Of a DNA stretch of 64,000 nt, positions 32,337 to 41,770 are shown piece after piece (position 1 is the stretch's first letter; each line of letters starts with the position of its first letter). Source of the stretch: Pseudoips prasinana (lineage: Eukaryota; Arthropoda; Insecta; Lepidoptera; Nolidae); NCBI GenBank assembly GCA_951640165.1, contig OX621242.1, positions 16,175,501 through 16,239,500 on the forward strand, written 5' to 3'. The position numbers and the translations under genes were made by a program. A model generated the notes under the pieces. The model searched no databases. It saw only the letters and a list, made by a program, of their open reading frames with translations, and had not been told where the DNA came from.

Positions 32337-32862
32337 CGGCCAGACTGACCAGTACTTCGCTCTCGAAGTACCTTTTATATTAGTCTGTATGTCTTTTTAT
32401 ATAATATTCTCTTTTTTGTTTAGCACCTGCTGCATTAACCTTTAGTTAACCAGCAGTTTTGATCTTTGGCCTTGGCATACAAGCACCTATCACCCGCTGC
32501 AGTGTGAATTTCAGTGAAGTATCAGGGCAAAGATCGACCAGCGGTACATTTCTCGTTTTTTTTTTTTTTTTTTTTTTTTTCCATTCTCTTTTTTTTTGTG
32601 ACTTCTAACCATGACATATCAACCCTATCACCCGCCGCAGTATGATATTCAGGTTAATATCTGGTTAAAAGCCGACCAGCGGTAAAACCATTAAATATGT
32701 CTATGTCTTACGCAAAACAAAATATATAACAAAGAGTTATCACAATCAACATAAATATCTGTATACAATATAAATACATCTCTATTGAATTACTATCTTT
32801 CGTTTTTCAAGCAGAAATAACAATCAAAATATCTTATAATATTAATCTATCACGGATCAAAT
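32337..32862 (-). other. Gypsy 3' untranslated region with a diverged tandem repeat
   Basis: Between the pol stop and the 3' LTR are two related blocks, about 32405-32560 and 32600-32690. They share CTATCACCCGC-GCAGT-TGA, TTCAG and CGACCAGCGGTA, separated by a 25-T tract and CTTTTTTTTTG. No clear polypurine tract precedes the LTR; the boundary reads GGTCAGTCTGGCC then the LTR. Confidence 0.6.
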
Positions 32863-35800
32863 TTACAAAGATTCTTCAAAAGAGATGTTTTGTTCTAGCC
32901 ATTCGCCTGGCCAAGCTCGTAATTTCTCTTTAGCTACTGTAATAGCCCTAATATTATTTTGACCCTGTAGTCTAAATCTATCATTTTCAAGCACCTCTAT
33001 TATTTCATAAGGACCTTTAAATTTAGGGGCAAGTTTGTCATGACGTCTATGATCTTGGCTAACGTAAACAGTATCTCCAGCAGAATATGTTTTATTATTT
33101 CGTCTAGTATTGTCAAATCGGTCTTTAAATTTAGTAGCTCTTTCATCAAGTCTTTGTCGGGCTAAGTCACGGTCAGCATTTACATTAATTTGGGGTTGAC
33201 TGGATACACTTGTCACGTCATCTAAGCGAGCTTGTATGGGAGGTATGTTTCCTTCTCTACCTATCAACAGTCTAACTGGCGAAAATCCCGTAGTTTTTTG
33301 AATGGTAGTATTAAGGGATTGCTGTACATTCCAAAGAGAGTTTGGCCATTCTGCAGTCTCTTTAATTGTTGTAGTTAGCATGTTTATAACTGTCGCTACA
33401 TAACGTTCAACTTGACCATTACTGCGAGGAGTACCGGTAGATATCATATGATGACGAATTTGCAATTCTCTAAATAGTGACTGTACATTGTTTGAAGAAA
33501 AGTTTGTTCCTCTGTCTGTAATTATCAGGGAAGGGGTGCCAAATAACGTAATTGTCTCGCGTAAAACAAATACTAATTCCTGCCCTCCTAAATTCTTAAG
33601 TGGTTTTAGAATACAAAACTTTGTAAAACCATCGACAACTAACAAAATGTGCTTATATCCTTCCTCGGACTGCCGAAATGGTCCGGTACAATCGAGATGC
33701 AATGTATGAAAGGGAATAGTTTTCACTAAAGGGTGGAGTAAACCTTGTTTAGGTCCCGAATGACCTTTCCGAGATGTGCAAATCAAACAATGAGATATAT
33801 ATTTTTTTGTAAAAGCTGCAATGCTAGGAAACCAAAAATGTTCTTTGAGTTTATTAAGTGTTTTATCATAACCTACGTGACAATTCTCGTCATGATAGAG
33901 TCGCAGCATACTCAACCTGTACCCCTTTGGAACAAATAATTTTGGTATATCGTCAAAGTCAGTTTTGTAATGTAATAAGTCGTTAATAATAACATACTGG
34001 TTAACATCAATGTCACCGATCCTAACTTTGTTTAATAAGTCTTGAGTTTCATGATCATTTTGTTGAGCAACTTTTAACCATGATGGTGGATCAGAATTTA
34101 AGTTTTCAATAATATTAACTGAAGGTTTTACAGTTACTGGGTTGCGACTTAAGTAATCAACATGTTGCACAAATGTTCCCTTTTTATACGAGATTTGGAA
34201 CTGAAAGTCTTGCATAAAGGTCCACCATCTAGCTACACGAGGGGACAAGTCCTTTTTTGTCATAGTAGATTTGATAGAATTGCAGTCTGTCACTATAGTA
34301 AAATTTATACCCAATAAATACACTCTAAAATGTCTAAGGGCATTATAAATGGCTAATGTTTCTAAATCGTATGAACAATATTTGGATTCAGTAGGGGTAG
34401 TACGTTTGCTAAAATATGCTACCACTCTATTTTGATTATTTAGTTTTTGCAGTAATATAGCTCCGTACCCTATGGAACTAGCGTCTGTATGTAATTCAGT
34501 CTGTAATTTTGGATCAAATACAGTTAAAAGAGGTTTTGATATTAAGTGTCTTATTACGTATTCTTTGGCTTTCTTTTGTTCCTCGCCCCATTCCCATTTT
34601 TGGTCTTTCTTTGTTAATTTGGTGATACTAGCAGTCTTTGTGGCGAATTCTGGTATAAACCTACGAAAATAACTGGCCAATCCCATAAATTGTCGTACCT
34701 CCCTGATAGATGTAGGAGTAGGAGAGTTGGTTAAAGCAATAACTTTACTTTGACTTGGTTTTATTCCTTCTTCAGAGACATTTCGACCCAAATAATCTAT
34801 TTCATTTACAAAAAATTTGCATTTTTTTAAATTTATAGTAAATCCAGCTACACTAAGAGCATCTAAAGTTAGTTCTAAGTATTGTAAACCTTCCGATTCA
34901 GTCTTAAAAGGAATCAACAGATCATCAATATACACTAATAGAAATTTTAAGTGCTGGACAGCTTTGCTGATGGCTTTTTGAAAAACAGATGGACCATTAC
35001 AAATACCAAATGGCATTTTTATAAACTCGTAATGATTATCTGGAGTAACGAAAGCAGTATATTTAATAGAGTCTTCAAAAACGGGAATTTGGTGAAATCC
35101 ACTTTTCATATCTATGGAAATGTAATATTTAGAGTTACCCAATCTATCAAGTTGGTCCTCAATCAGAGGGAGAGGATATCTTTCCTTTTCTATAATTTTA
35201 TTAAGAGCTCTAAAATCGACGCACATTCGGTCAGTTCCGTCTTTTTTTTTCACAAGTAAAACAGGGCTAGCATAGGGGGAATCACTTTCTCGGATTATAT
35301 TTTTATTTAAAAGATCTTTACAAATTTCATTGACTTTTTCTCTCTCAACAGGTGCTAGTCTATAAGGTCTATAATTTACAACTTCGTCTCGTTTTAGACG
35401 TAGATGTAATGTACCAGTTTTCACAGTCCCAATGTTGTGTTCAGAAGGTAATACAGATGGAAATTTATCAAAGACTGTTTTTATTTTTGTCTGAAGGCCA
35501 GTATCTAAATGACTAATCAAATTATTCAGTAGTCCTAACTCATCAGTACTAGTCTCTGTATAGTTAACAACGTCAGTCAATAATGGAGTTACTCTACGAG
35601 TCACCCTACAACCCATGGAATCCACAATAACAGAAATATCGGAGTATTGCACAATATCACAACCTATCAAGCAATCATAATGGAATTCACTATCTCTAGC
35701 TACGTTAAACTCTATTTCGATACAGATTTCATTAAATTTTACAGGTACAGTGATTTTACCAAAAATATGTAAGATACCATTCCCAATTCCGCTAAGTGTG

Positions 35801-36433
35801 GTGTAATGGGGATCCAGATTACAGTCTAGTCGTTTGGCTATAGAGTCTTTAATGATACTACAAGTAGCACCAGTGTCAATAAGAGCGTCCAAAGTCACAT
35901 CTTTAATGTCGATTTTTGTTAATTTGAGGTTATGAACTTTAGCAAAACAGTTTACATCATTTTTACGATCCGTTGTATTATTTATAGAATTATTAGCTCG
36001 TTTCTTAAAGAAACATACATTTTCAGCATGACCCACCTTTTTACAGTATGTACATTGAACGTGATGATGAGTTGACGATGAAGTAGAAGCTTTGGGCTGA
36101 TGGGTTTCACGATTTGGGTTATGAAAACACTGAGCACGAGTGTGCCCCAGTTTATTACACAGAAAACAACGTTTATCTTCTATTCTAGATCGTTTATGAC
36201 TACTAGCAGTGGATAAGGATTCAGTTTTGTGATCTAATGGTCGCTTTTTAGGAACTTTGGCATATGTTGTAAATAACGAGATTAATTCGGCGGTGGTTTT
36301 AACACGACTGTTGTGTGCTGCCATTTTAACCGTCATATCATGTATGCCCCCACAGATAAGTTCTACTAATTGTAATTCGGTAAACGCTATTTTAGTTTGC
36401 TTAACGAGTCTGTGGTGTCGGAGGTCAATAATA
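32863..36433 (-). CDS. Gypsy Gag (C-terminal part)-Pol polyprotein
   Basis: The open minus-strand frame runs from about 36433 to the stop at 32863; the first in-frame Met at 36336 gives 1157 residues, but this is probably not the native start because gag is broken upstream. Domains (numbering from that Met): two CCHC zinc knuckles at 57-70 and 95-108; protease motif LIDTGATCS at 152-160; reverse transcriptase with VDFRALN at 373-379 and catalytic YIDD at 469-472; RNase H beginning TELHTDASS near 613; integrase HHCC with His 815 and 820, Cys 850 and 853, and catalytic Asp 882, Asp 941, Glu 977. The order protease-RT-RNase H-integrase marks Ty3/gypsy. Two knuckles and no visible env argue for a plain retrotransposon. 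The pol frame has no internal stop. Confidence 0.93.
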
Positions 36434-36770
36434 CTGCTTTAGATAGTTTTTCAGAAAGGTTACGTTTTTCTGGGTATAAGTCAGTCAAAGTCGTTTTAAA
36501 AACATTCCATGTTCTACCCTCCTCAGGATCCCAAGTCTCGTACCACAATTAAGCAGAACCTTTTAAGGCCTTACCTGCCTTAGCAACCGTTGTTATATCA
36601 CTCCATCCCATGTCCTCAGCAATAGAGCTGATGGAGCGACACCAGCTATCAGCTCCATTTTCGTTTTTCTCTGGATCAAAAGGCGGCAGGATGACATCGT
36701 CGCCTCGACGCTTATCCGTTAATGCAGCTTGAATTGTCTTCAGTAGGCTTTCAAAAACCGTAGGATCCAT
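36400..36770 (-). pseudogene. Gypsy gag N-terminal part, broken
   Basis: Met at 36770 begins MDPTVFESLLKTIQAALT, a likely native gag start, with DVILPPFDPEKNENGADSW downstream as expected for a Ty3/gypsy capsid. A TAA at 36549-36551 interrupts it; the same frame then continues for about 50 codons, and a one-base frame change between about 36395 and 36437 leads to the Gag-Pol frame. Two defects would make this copy dependent on proteins from others. Confidence 0.75.
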
Positions 36771-36822
36771 TATGAAACCACGCTCACAAATATCTGGAAA
36801 CATATAACACATTAGTCTTTTT

Positions 36823-36841
36823 GTTCGAATCCCACTTCTGA
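36823..36841 (-). other. Gypsy primer-binding site, tRNA-Leu-like
   Basis: Immediately inside the 5' LTR end (CTATTA) the minus strand reads TCAGAAGTGGGATTCGAAC. This is complementary to the 3' part of a eukaryotic tRNA-Leu (T arm GTTCGAATCCC and acceptor ACTTCTGA). The complement of the terminal CCA and next bases is absent, so pairing starts about five bases inside the tRNA 3' end. Confidence 0.65.
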
Positions 36842-37292
36842 TAATAGCTTATTTCATATAACTACATAATATTTTCCATCTATATGTAGATATATGTATA
36901 TTTAATATTAATTCATTATATACCTATCTGTTAGAATATTATTTATGGATTAATATTTTAAATGTATACAATGTTATTTAATAACAATGTATCTCCAATA
37001 ACGATCTCTTATATTAGTTAATGTTTATGGGGAAATATTTAAAAGAAATCATATTTCATTGGATAGTATAATTTAATTAATCAATTCGTATATAATACAT
37101 CGGATGAAAAATAAAATATTAAAACAAGAATAGTTCAATATAATTAATTAATGCTAATTTTAATAATTTCACAGTAATACCAATATTAATAATTTAACAG
37201 TAATAATATATAAAGTATACTCAGCTTTTAGGTGGCAACACAAACACGGAGCTCCGTTCGGTTCGACGGCCGCCTAAGAAGTGTGTCGATTC

Positions 37293-37329
<37 letters not shown>

Positions 37330-37753
37330 CTTTTTTAACGTGACGCGTGCAGTTAGCCTCTCGGCTTTTACTGCTTCACCGGACAGTAGGGGTGAGCGTG
37401 GGCTCTGACCGGGGCCCTTTTATACTAGTGAACAAACAAGTCTGGCGGCCACGTTTTTTAAAAGAGGTTATAATCGTACTGCTACTTTTTGCTAATAATG
37501 TTGTTAAATCATAATTTATATTTTATATTTATTTAAACATGTAAATAGCTCTAAAATTAATCTTATTTTTATTTTAATTTAACCTTAAATCTACTTTATA
37601 AATAACACTGATATAAAATCGAATTAGATTTGTAACACAGTTTGTTAGCGACATAATTTCTTCAACAAATGAGACATATGTAAACATATTTAAACGTACT
37701 ATTTTTTTATAATTGTTTTAGTATTTAGGCAAAATATTCTGAATAATCTATCA
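36842..37753 (-). repeat. 5' LTR of the gypsy element with Jockey remnant
   Basis: The 912-bp LTR contains the same poly-T start (37294-37336, interrupted by one C) after GTGTCGATTCG. It then has 70-75 bp of the Jockey 3' UTR (CGTGACGCGTGCAGTTAGCC) and rejoins LTR sequence at CTGACCGGGG. The interior of the Jockey copy is missing compared with the left LTR. Confidence 0.9.
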
Positions 37754-38342
37754 CACTCTTGCAGCCCCCTTGCTATGTCGGTAAAGCTATATAATAAACT
37801 ACCGGACTGTATAAAAAATGAACATAAACATTTCAAATTTATAAAAAAGTTAAAATTGTTGCTCATAAATAAAAGTTTTTATTCAATAAATGAGTATTTA
37901 AATGATAAAACCATGTAATAAATATTTAATAAATTTATTAACTATTTATAAAATCTATCCAGTTAAAACTCGCAAAAAAATTGACATAAATAATATAAAC
38001 TAATATAAAAAAGAAAATTTATCCTAATTAATTATTCCTTAATTAATAATTCCCTTCATAATAATATATATATATTTTTTAATAACATTATTGCATCGCT
38101 GCCTAATCAATAAAGAAAAATCATATAAAAACACTTTACAGATATTCACAGTGCTATTTTATTGTATTCATTTTAATTTAAGTTTAACATGTGAAGTTTT
38201 GACAAAAAAATATTTGTTTGTATATTGTTTTGTTGCAGTGCCCTTACAGGGTTCATGTTTTGTACTGTATTATAATCTAAAATACCTTTGTAAAACCCAT
38301 GAAAGCAATAAATAAATTGAAATTGAAATACATTATAGATTA

Positions 38343-38435
38343 TATAATAACAATAACCTGACCCCTGCAGGCGGCCTAGGGCGTACTCGTATAACCCCGC
38401 CGCAGGAGGATCTATATATGAGTGCATATATATAT
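38343..38435. other. Short unassigned flank with (TA)n
   Basis: A short ATATATATATATA run lies near 38418-38432. Nothing else is recognised. Confidence 0.4.
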
Positions 38436-38665
38436 ATATAGCTTAACATTCTTGGGTTTAAATCCCGGGTCGGGCCAAAAAGTGATTTTGGGATTTTCCT
38501 TAAAAAGAAATTTCTCAGTATCAGCCCGGAGTCTGATAGTTGGCGGTATTACATCTCCGTGCCTCGGAGAGCACGTAAAGCCGTCGGTCCTGTACCTGAC
38601 TTCTTTCCGGTCGTATCGCTAGTCGTCCCATCGGAACATGAGAGTGATGGAATAGAAAGAGCCCC
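38436..38665 (+). repeat. SINE-C copy
   Basis: TTGGGTTTAAATCCCGGGTC, CTCAGTATCAGCCCGGAGTC, GCCTCGGAGAGCACGTAAAG and GTCCCATCGGAACATGAGAG match the family at 7105-7270 and 45955-46110. The GGGTTTAAATCCC part resembles a B box. Confidence 0.6.
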
Positions 38666-38816
38666 TGTGTTTGCGCAAACATTTGTGCACTATAATGTGT
38701 CCTGCGCAATTGGCTAATCTCTATTGAGAATGGCCGCCGTGTCCAAAATTCGGCTGAGAAGACATAATCATCATCATAGCTTAGAATGCTGGACGATTTC
38801 AAGGGGCTCTATCTAT

Positions 38817-38940
38817 CTTATTGTATATGCAAGAAGATATACTATTGTATATCTTCTTGCATATACAATAAGTTTGGAATACGTAATAAGTAATCACTCC
38901 AAACCTATTGGTTTGGAGTGACTAACAAAGAGTGACTAAC
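38817..38940. repeat. Two adjacent perfect hairpins plus short direct repeats
   Basis: Hairpin 1 has 25-bp arms at 38817-38841 and 38848-38872 (CTTATTGTATATGCAAGAAG; loop CTATTG). Hairpin 2 at about 38895-38921 pairs CACTCCAAACC with GGTTTGGAGTG. GAGTGACTAACAA is then directly repeated. No element class is apparent. Confidence 0.85.
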
Positions 38941-39179
38941 AATATATAGAAGTTTTAACAGCTTTGACTCGGCAACATGTCTTAAAGTTTTAAAGGAAAA
39001 TATACACTTGCGCACTCTTTCACAAAGTAATCGAATGCGTTCTTTAACACTGAGGCCTCTATCTATTCTACCATTTTTCTTTAATCTGGATTGTAGCTTA
39101 ACATTTTTGTTAGTGTATTTACGGCTGTTCTGTTGATATCACATGTTTGAGACCATATTGATTAGCAGATAATAAATAA

Positions 39180-39890
39180 TTTATCTCAAGGTAGATTATT
39201 TATTATTATTTCTAGTATTTGAGAGGTAGCTGACAAAATAGCTATAGGTCTGTAATTGTTGATTCGATTTCCTCTCCCATTCCTAATTGAGCAAAACTTC
39301 TGATGTCTTTCGGCATGCGAGAAATATTGCCAAACCTTAACATCCGTTAAATATATTTTTGTTAAATAAGGTAAAACAATGTCTATAAATGACATCTTGA
39401 CATAATATCCGGGGGCACAGTCTGTCTTTAAGCCAGTTATAATTTGTTTAACTTCTTTTTCGTCAGTATCAATCAAACCAAAAGAATTTAATGTAGTAAT
39501 TTTGTCTGAGTTATTAAACATGTTTGCTGCAATTGACACCTAATTTTGCTGATTCATTTTATCCGCTAAGGAGCTACCAATATTTATAAAGAATTATTTA
39601 CCTCATTAAGCGGCTAAATGGAATAAGGGGATAATGTTAGGAGTTCCTAAGGGTGTTGTATATTTTTTCTAGTGCGAGTGAAGTTTTTTGATAACATTCC
39701 ATAATTTTTTATTGTCATTATGTGCGCTTTCAATTTGGTTGTTGTCATAAGCTGTCTTCAATATACGGAATATAAATTTGCAGAAATTCCGATAGCGTGT
39801 ATACCTTATTTTTAATATTTCGTTATCTGGTGCTAAACTGGATTTTCTGTGTAATAGGTCTGTATTCTGCATACACTTTAGCTGGCGTTA
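39180..39890 (-). pseudogene. Decayed LINE reverse transcriptase N-terminal region
   Basis: Two minus-strand frames, 39872-39669 and 39539-39186, read NDNKKLWNVIKKLH, KQIITGLKTDCAPGY, and NRINNYRPIAILSATSQILE. These are the linker and first RT blocks (SPG-D, YRPI-LS) of a Jockey/CR1-like LINE. Stops and frame shifts separate them; the catalytic part is not present. Confidence 0.7.
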
Positions 39891-40478
39891 TCCATAGTTT
39901 TATATATTTTTTTCGCCTGGATATAATATGTAATATGGCAATTTATACAGTGCCAGAATAGCAATGCGATTCTCAAACAGTAGCTAATAAACAATTGGAG
40001 TCTTGGAAATCAGGTTAGAAACACACGGATTAAATCAAAGATAATGATTTAGTGTAGGGAAGTGTTGTTATCGTCTATCCTTCCACATAAATTACTAATT
40101 TAGAATAATAATTGTACGCGGGCCACTAGTAACCAATAAGCTCGAAAAAATCTACCCTATCGGTATTGACGACCGCGCACAATATTTGTGTGGTCGAATA
40201 TCGCGAAGATCAGAATGACTGGCCCAACTGATCGATCAGCTTTAAAATATTACTAAATTTTAATACTTATTTGCTACTATTTGATACCTTTGTTTAAATA
40301 ATTGGTACCTAATGAACAACTGAGAAAATGAATGTAAAAATTGGCCAGTCATTCTGATGTCTGAATGACTGCCCACATTTAGAATCTCCACGTAAGGGCT
40401 CCAAAATATCAATTCGCTTTTACAAAAAAATTGTACCTATTTGATACCTAAACATATATTTTTTCTAGATTGTGAAAA

Positions 40479-40600
40479 TAGAGAAAGTGAAAATCTTTGC
40501 CCTAAAGGCAAAGATTTTCACTTTCTCTAGCCTACTAGCTTTGCCTTTAGGGCAAAGTGAAAATCTTTGCCCTAAAGGCAAAGATTTTCACTTTCTCTAG
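40479..40600. repeat. Repeated hairpin cluster
   Basis: GAGAAAGTGAAAATCTTTGC pairs with GCAAAGATTTTCACTTTCTC across loop CCTAAAG at 40479-40529. A second, nearly identical hairpin follows at about 40552-40600. Between them TTTGCCTTTAGGGCAAAG is itself palindromic, so the segment can fold in several ways. Confidence 0.9.
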
Positions 40601-40734
40601 TTATTAGTTAGTTTCGTAACATATATGTACTTTTTAGATAAATAAACATTTATTTATTTTTAACAGATTTTTTTACTATAAATAATAATACATTACTATG
40701 TTAAATAATACAGAAAGAATGAAATATAGCCTAG

Positions 40735-40920
40735 TTGGTAGTGCTCCTGCCTACGAAGATGGTGGTTCCGGGTTCGAATCCCGGTAAGTGCAAATATTTG
40801 TGTGATGAGCACGAAGATTTGTTTCTGAGTCATGGATATTTTCTATGTATATAAGTATGTAAGCGAGGGACCGGAGGAAACCGGAAATAACTGGTTGGCT
40901 ATAATTATTATCTAGGTATT
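40735..40920 (+). repeat. SINE-G copy with intact tRNA-like promoter
   Basis: TAGCCTAGTTGGTAGTGCTC (A-box region), then GGTTCGAATCC (consensus B box) 31-33 nt downstream, followed by the body CAAATATTTGTGTGATGAGC. The spacing suits an RNA polymerase III internal promoter. The body ends by about 40920. Confidence 0.7.
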
Positions 40921-41429
40921 TACAATTAAATAGAGGTATTTACATTACACATAGAAAGTGTTTTTGTTACATGATAGAATATTACATACAAATATATTAT
41001 AACTCGATCCTAAACAAACCTGAAAAAGTTAAAAATTAAAAAACTTTATTCCAATATCTTGAATCGTCTATTTGATAACGTTTTCCTAAAAGTAGGTATA
41101 TCAACCGAATATCCCAATAAAATATTGTAGAACTTTATGTTACTGACCAAACGTATCTAAACTGATAAAACTTACTCCGCCTACGCCCTACGCCGCAAAG
41201 TAAAGATAATACTAACTTTTCCTTAACTTTTCTCTGCTTTTCATTATGTCAATAAATCCTATTAGAGTATTCTTCTAGTTGGGAACCAATTGCCGTAAAT
41301 AGATAAATTGATGTTTGACCTATATCGATTCATCTATCGCTATTCGATTATCTAAATTGGTTAAGAAGATAAATATGGGCAGGCCGGTTCGTGGAATTCC
41401 ATAATATGTTTAGAATAAGTCCTGTGTGG
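40921..41429. other. No recognised feature
   Basis: Nothing convincing on either strand. Confidence 0.35.
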
Positions 41430-41770
41430 CTGACGGCGACAAACTTCTCAACCTTACATCATCCCGTGGGGGCGTAGGCCCGACGGAATACCTATCAGAG
41501 AGCAGCGTCTATCTTGAAACATGCCATATACTAATAAGTGTTAAAAGCGAATGTGAGTGCCAATACAAACCACTCTTGGTTTAATGACAAAAAGAAAATA
41601 ATAATGTATCAAAAAAATATATATATATATGTAAATAAATAATAAAAAAATATCGCCTAAATCGCCACGCTTGGTAGACTTGACACGCTTGAACCAGTCT
41701 ACCAAGTGTGGCGATTTTGGCGATATTTTTGGGGAAGGCTCTTGTCCATCAGTGGACTTCATATCAAACA
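41430..41770 (+). repeat. SINE-F copy with an internal inversion
   Basis: TGTGTGGCTGACGGCGAC, CATCCCGTGGGGGCGTAGG and GGAAGGCTCTTGTCC then ATCAGTGGAC mark SINE-F. Inside, ATCGCCACGCTTGGTAGACT (41661 onward) is followed by AGTCTACCAAGTGTGGCGAT, making a hairpin of the segment that is single in other copies. Confidence 0.6.

Larger units (their letters stand above)
29992..37753 (-). mobile_element. Ty3/gypsy LTR retrotransposon, 7.76 kb, TSD CACT
   Basis: The element is on the minus strand: 5' LTR at 36842-37753, internal region 32337-36841, 3' LTR at 29992-32336. CACT occurs at 29988-29991 and 37754-37757. LTRs start TGATAG and end CTATTA (an imperfect 6-bp inverted repeat). The two LTRs differ at only about five sites in the ~850 shared bases I compared, so insertion is recent. 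The pol frame is intact; gag is broken. No env-like frame is visible between pol and the 3' LTR. Confidence 0.9.
29811..37918 (+). pseudogene. LINE ORF2 C-terminus, split by gypsy insertion
   Basis: Part 1, 29811-29991, encodes HLNLIQNLQILTLPSIYILE onward to NRLNLPVSRIKMH. Part 2 resumes at 37757 with SCSPLAMSVKLYNKLPDCIK and ends FYSINEYLNDKTM before TAA. Removing the gypsy element plus one CACT copy joins the parts in frame. The protein pattern (Y-LEICKFV, YNKLP, FKKKL-type, YSI-EYL) is the usual C-terminus of CR1/Daphne/Jockey-like LINE proteins. The insertion and the 5' truncation both leave it non-functional. Confidence 0.82.
29797..38342 (+). mobile_element. CR1/Daphne-like LINE (5' truncated) carrying a nested gypsy element
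   Basis: The outer element of the nest is 29811-29991 plus 37758-38328, about 750 bp after removing the gypsy insertion. Its outer boundaries are an exact 14-bp duplication TACATTATAGATTA at 29797-29810 and 38329-38342. The 3' end is AATAAATTGAAATTGAAA, a short-repeat tail of CR1-like LINEs. The frame runs from the truncated edge to TAA at 37916-37918, then about 410 bp of 3' UTR. Confidence 0.85.

Noticed and set aside
32863..36336. Endogenous retrovirus with an envelope gene
   Set aside because: No env-like frame, signal peptide or transmembrane segment exists between pol and the 3' LTR; it is a gypsy-type retrotransposon.
38422..38921. Small open frames around 38422-38921 as genes
   Set aside because: They fall in SINE-C and in the hairpin pair.
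40735..40810. Possible functional tRNA gene with a perfect B box
   Set aside because: No matching acceptor or anticodon stem; the sequence continues into a SINE body also seen at 10655-10870.
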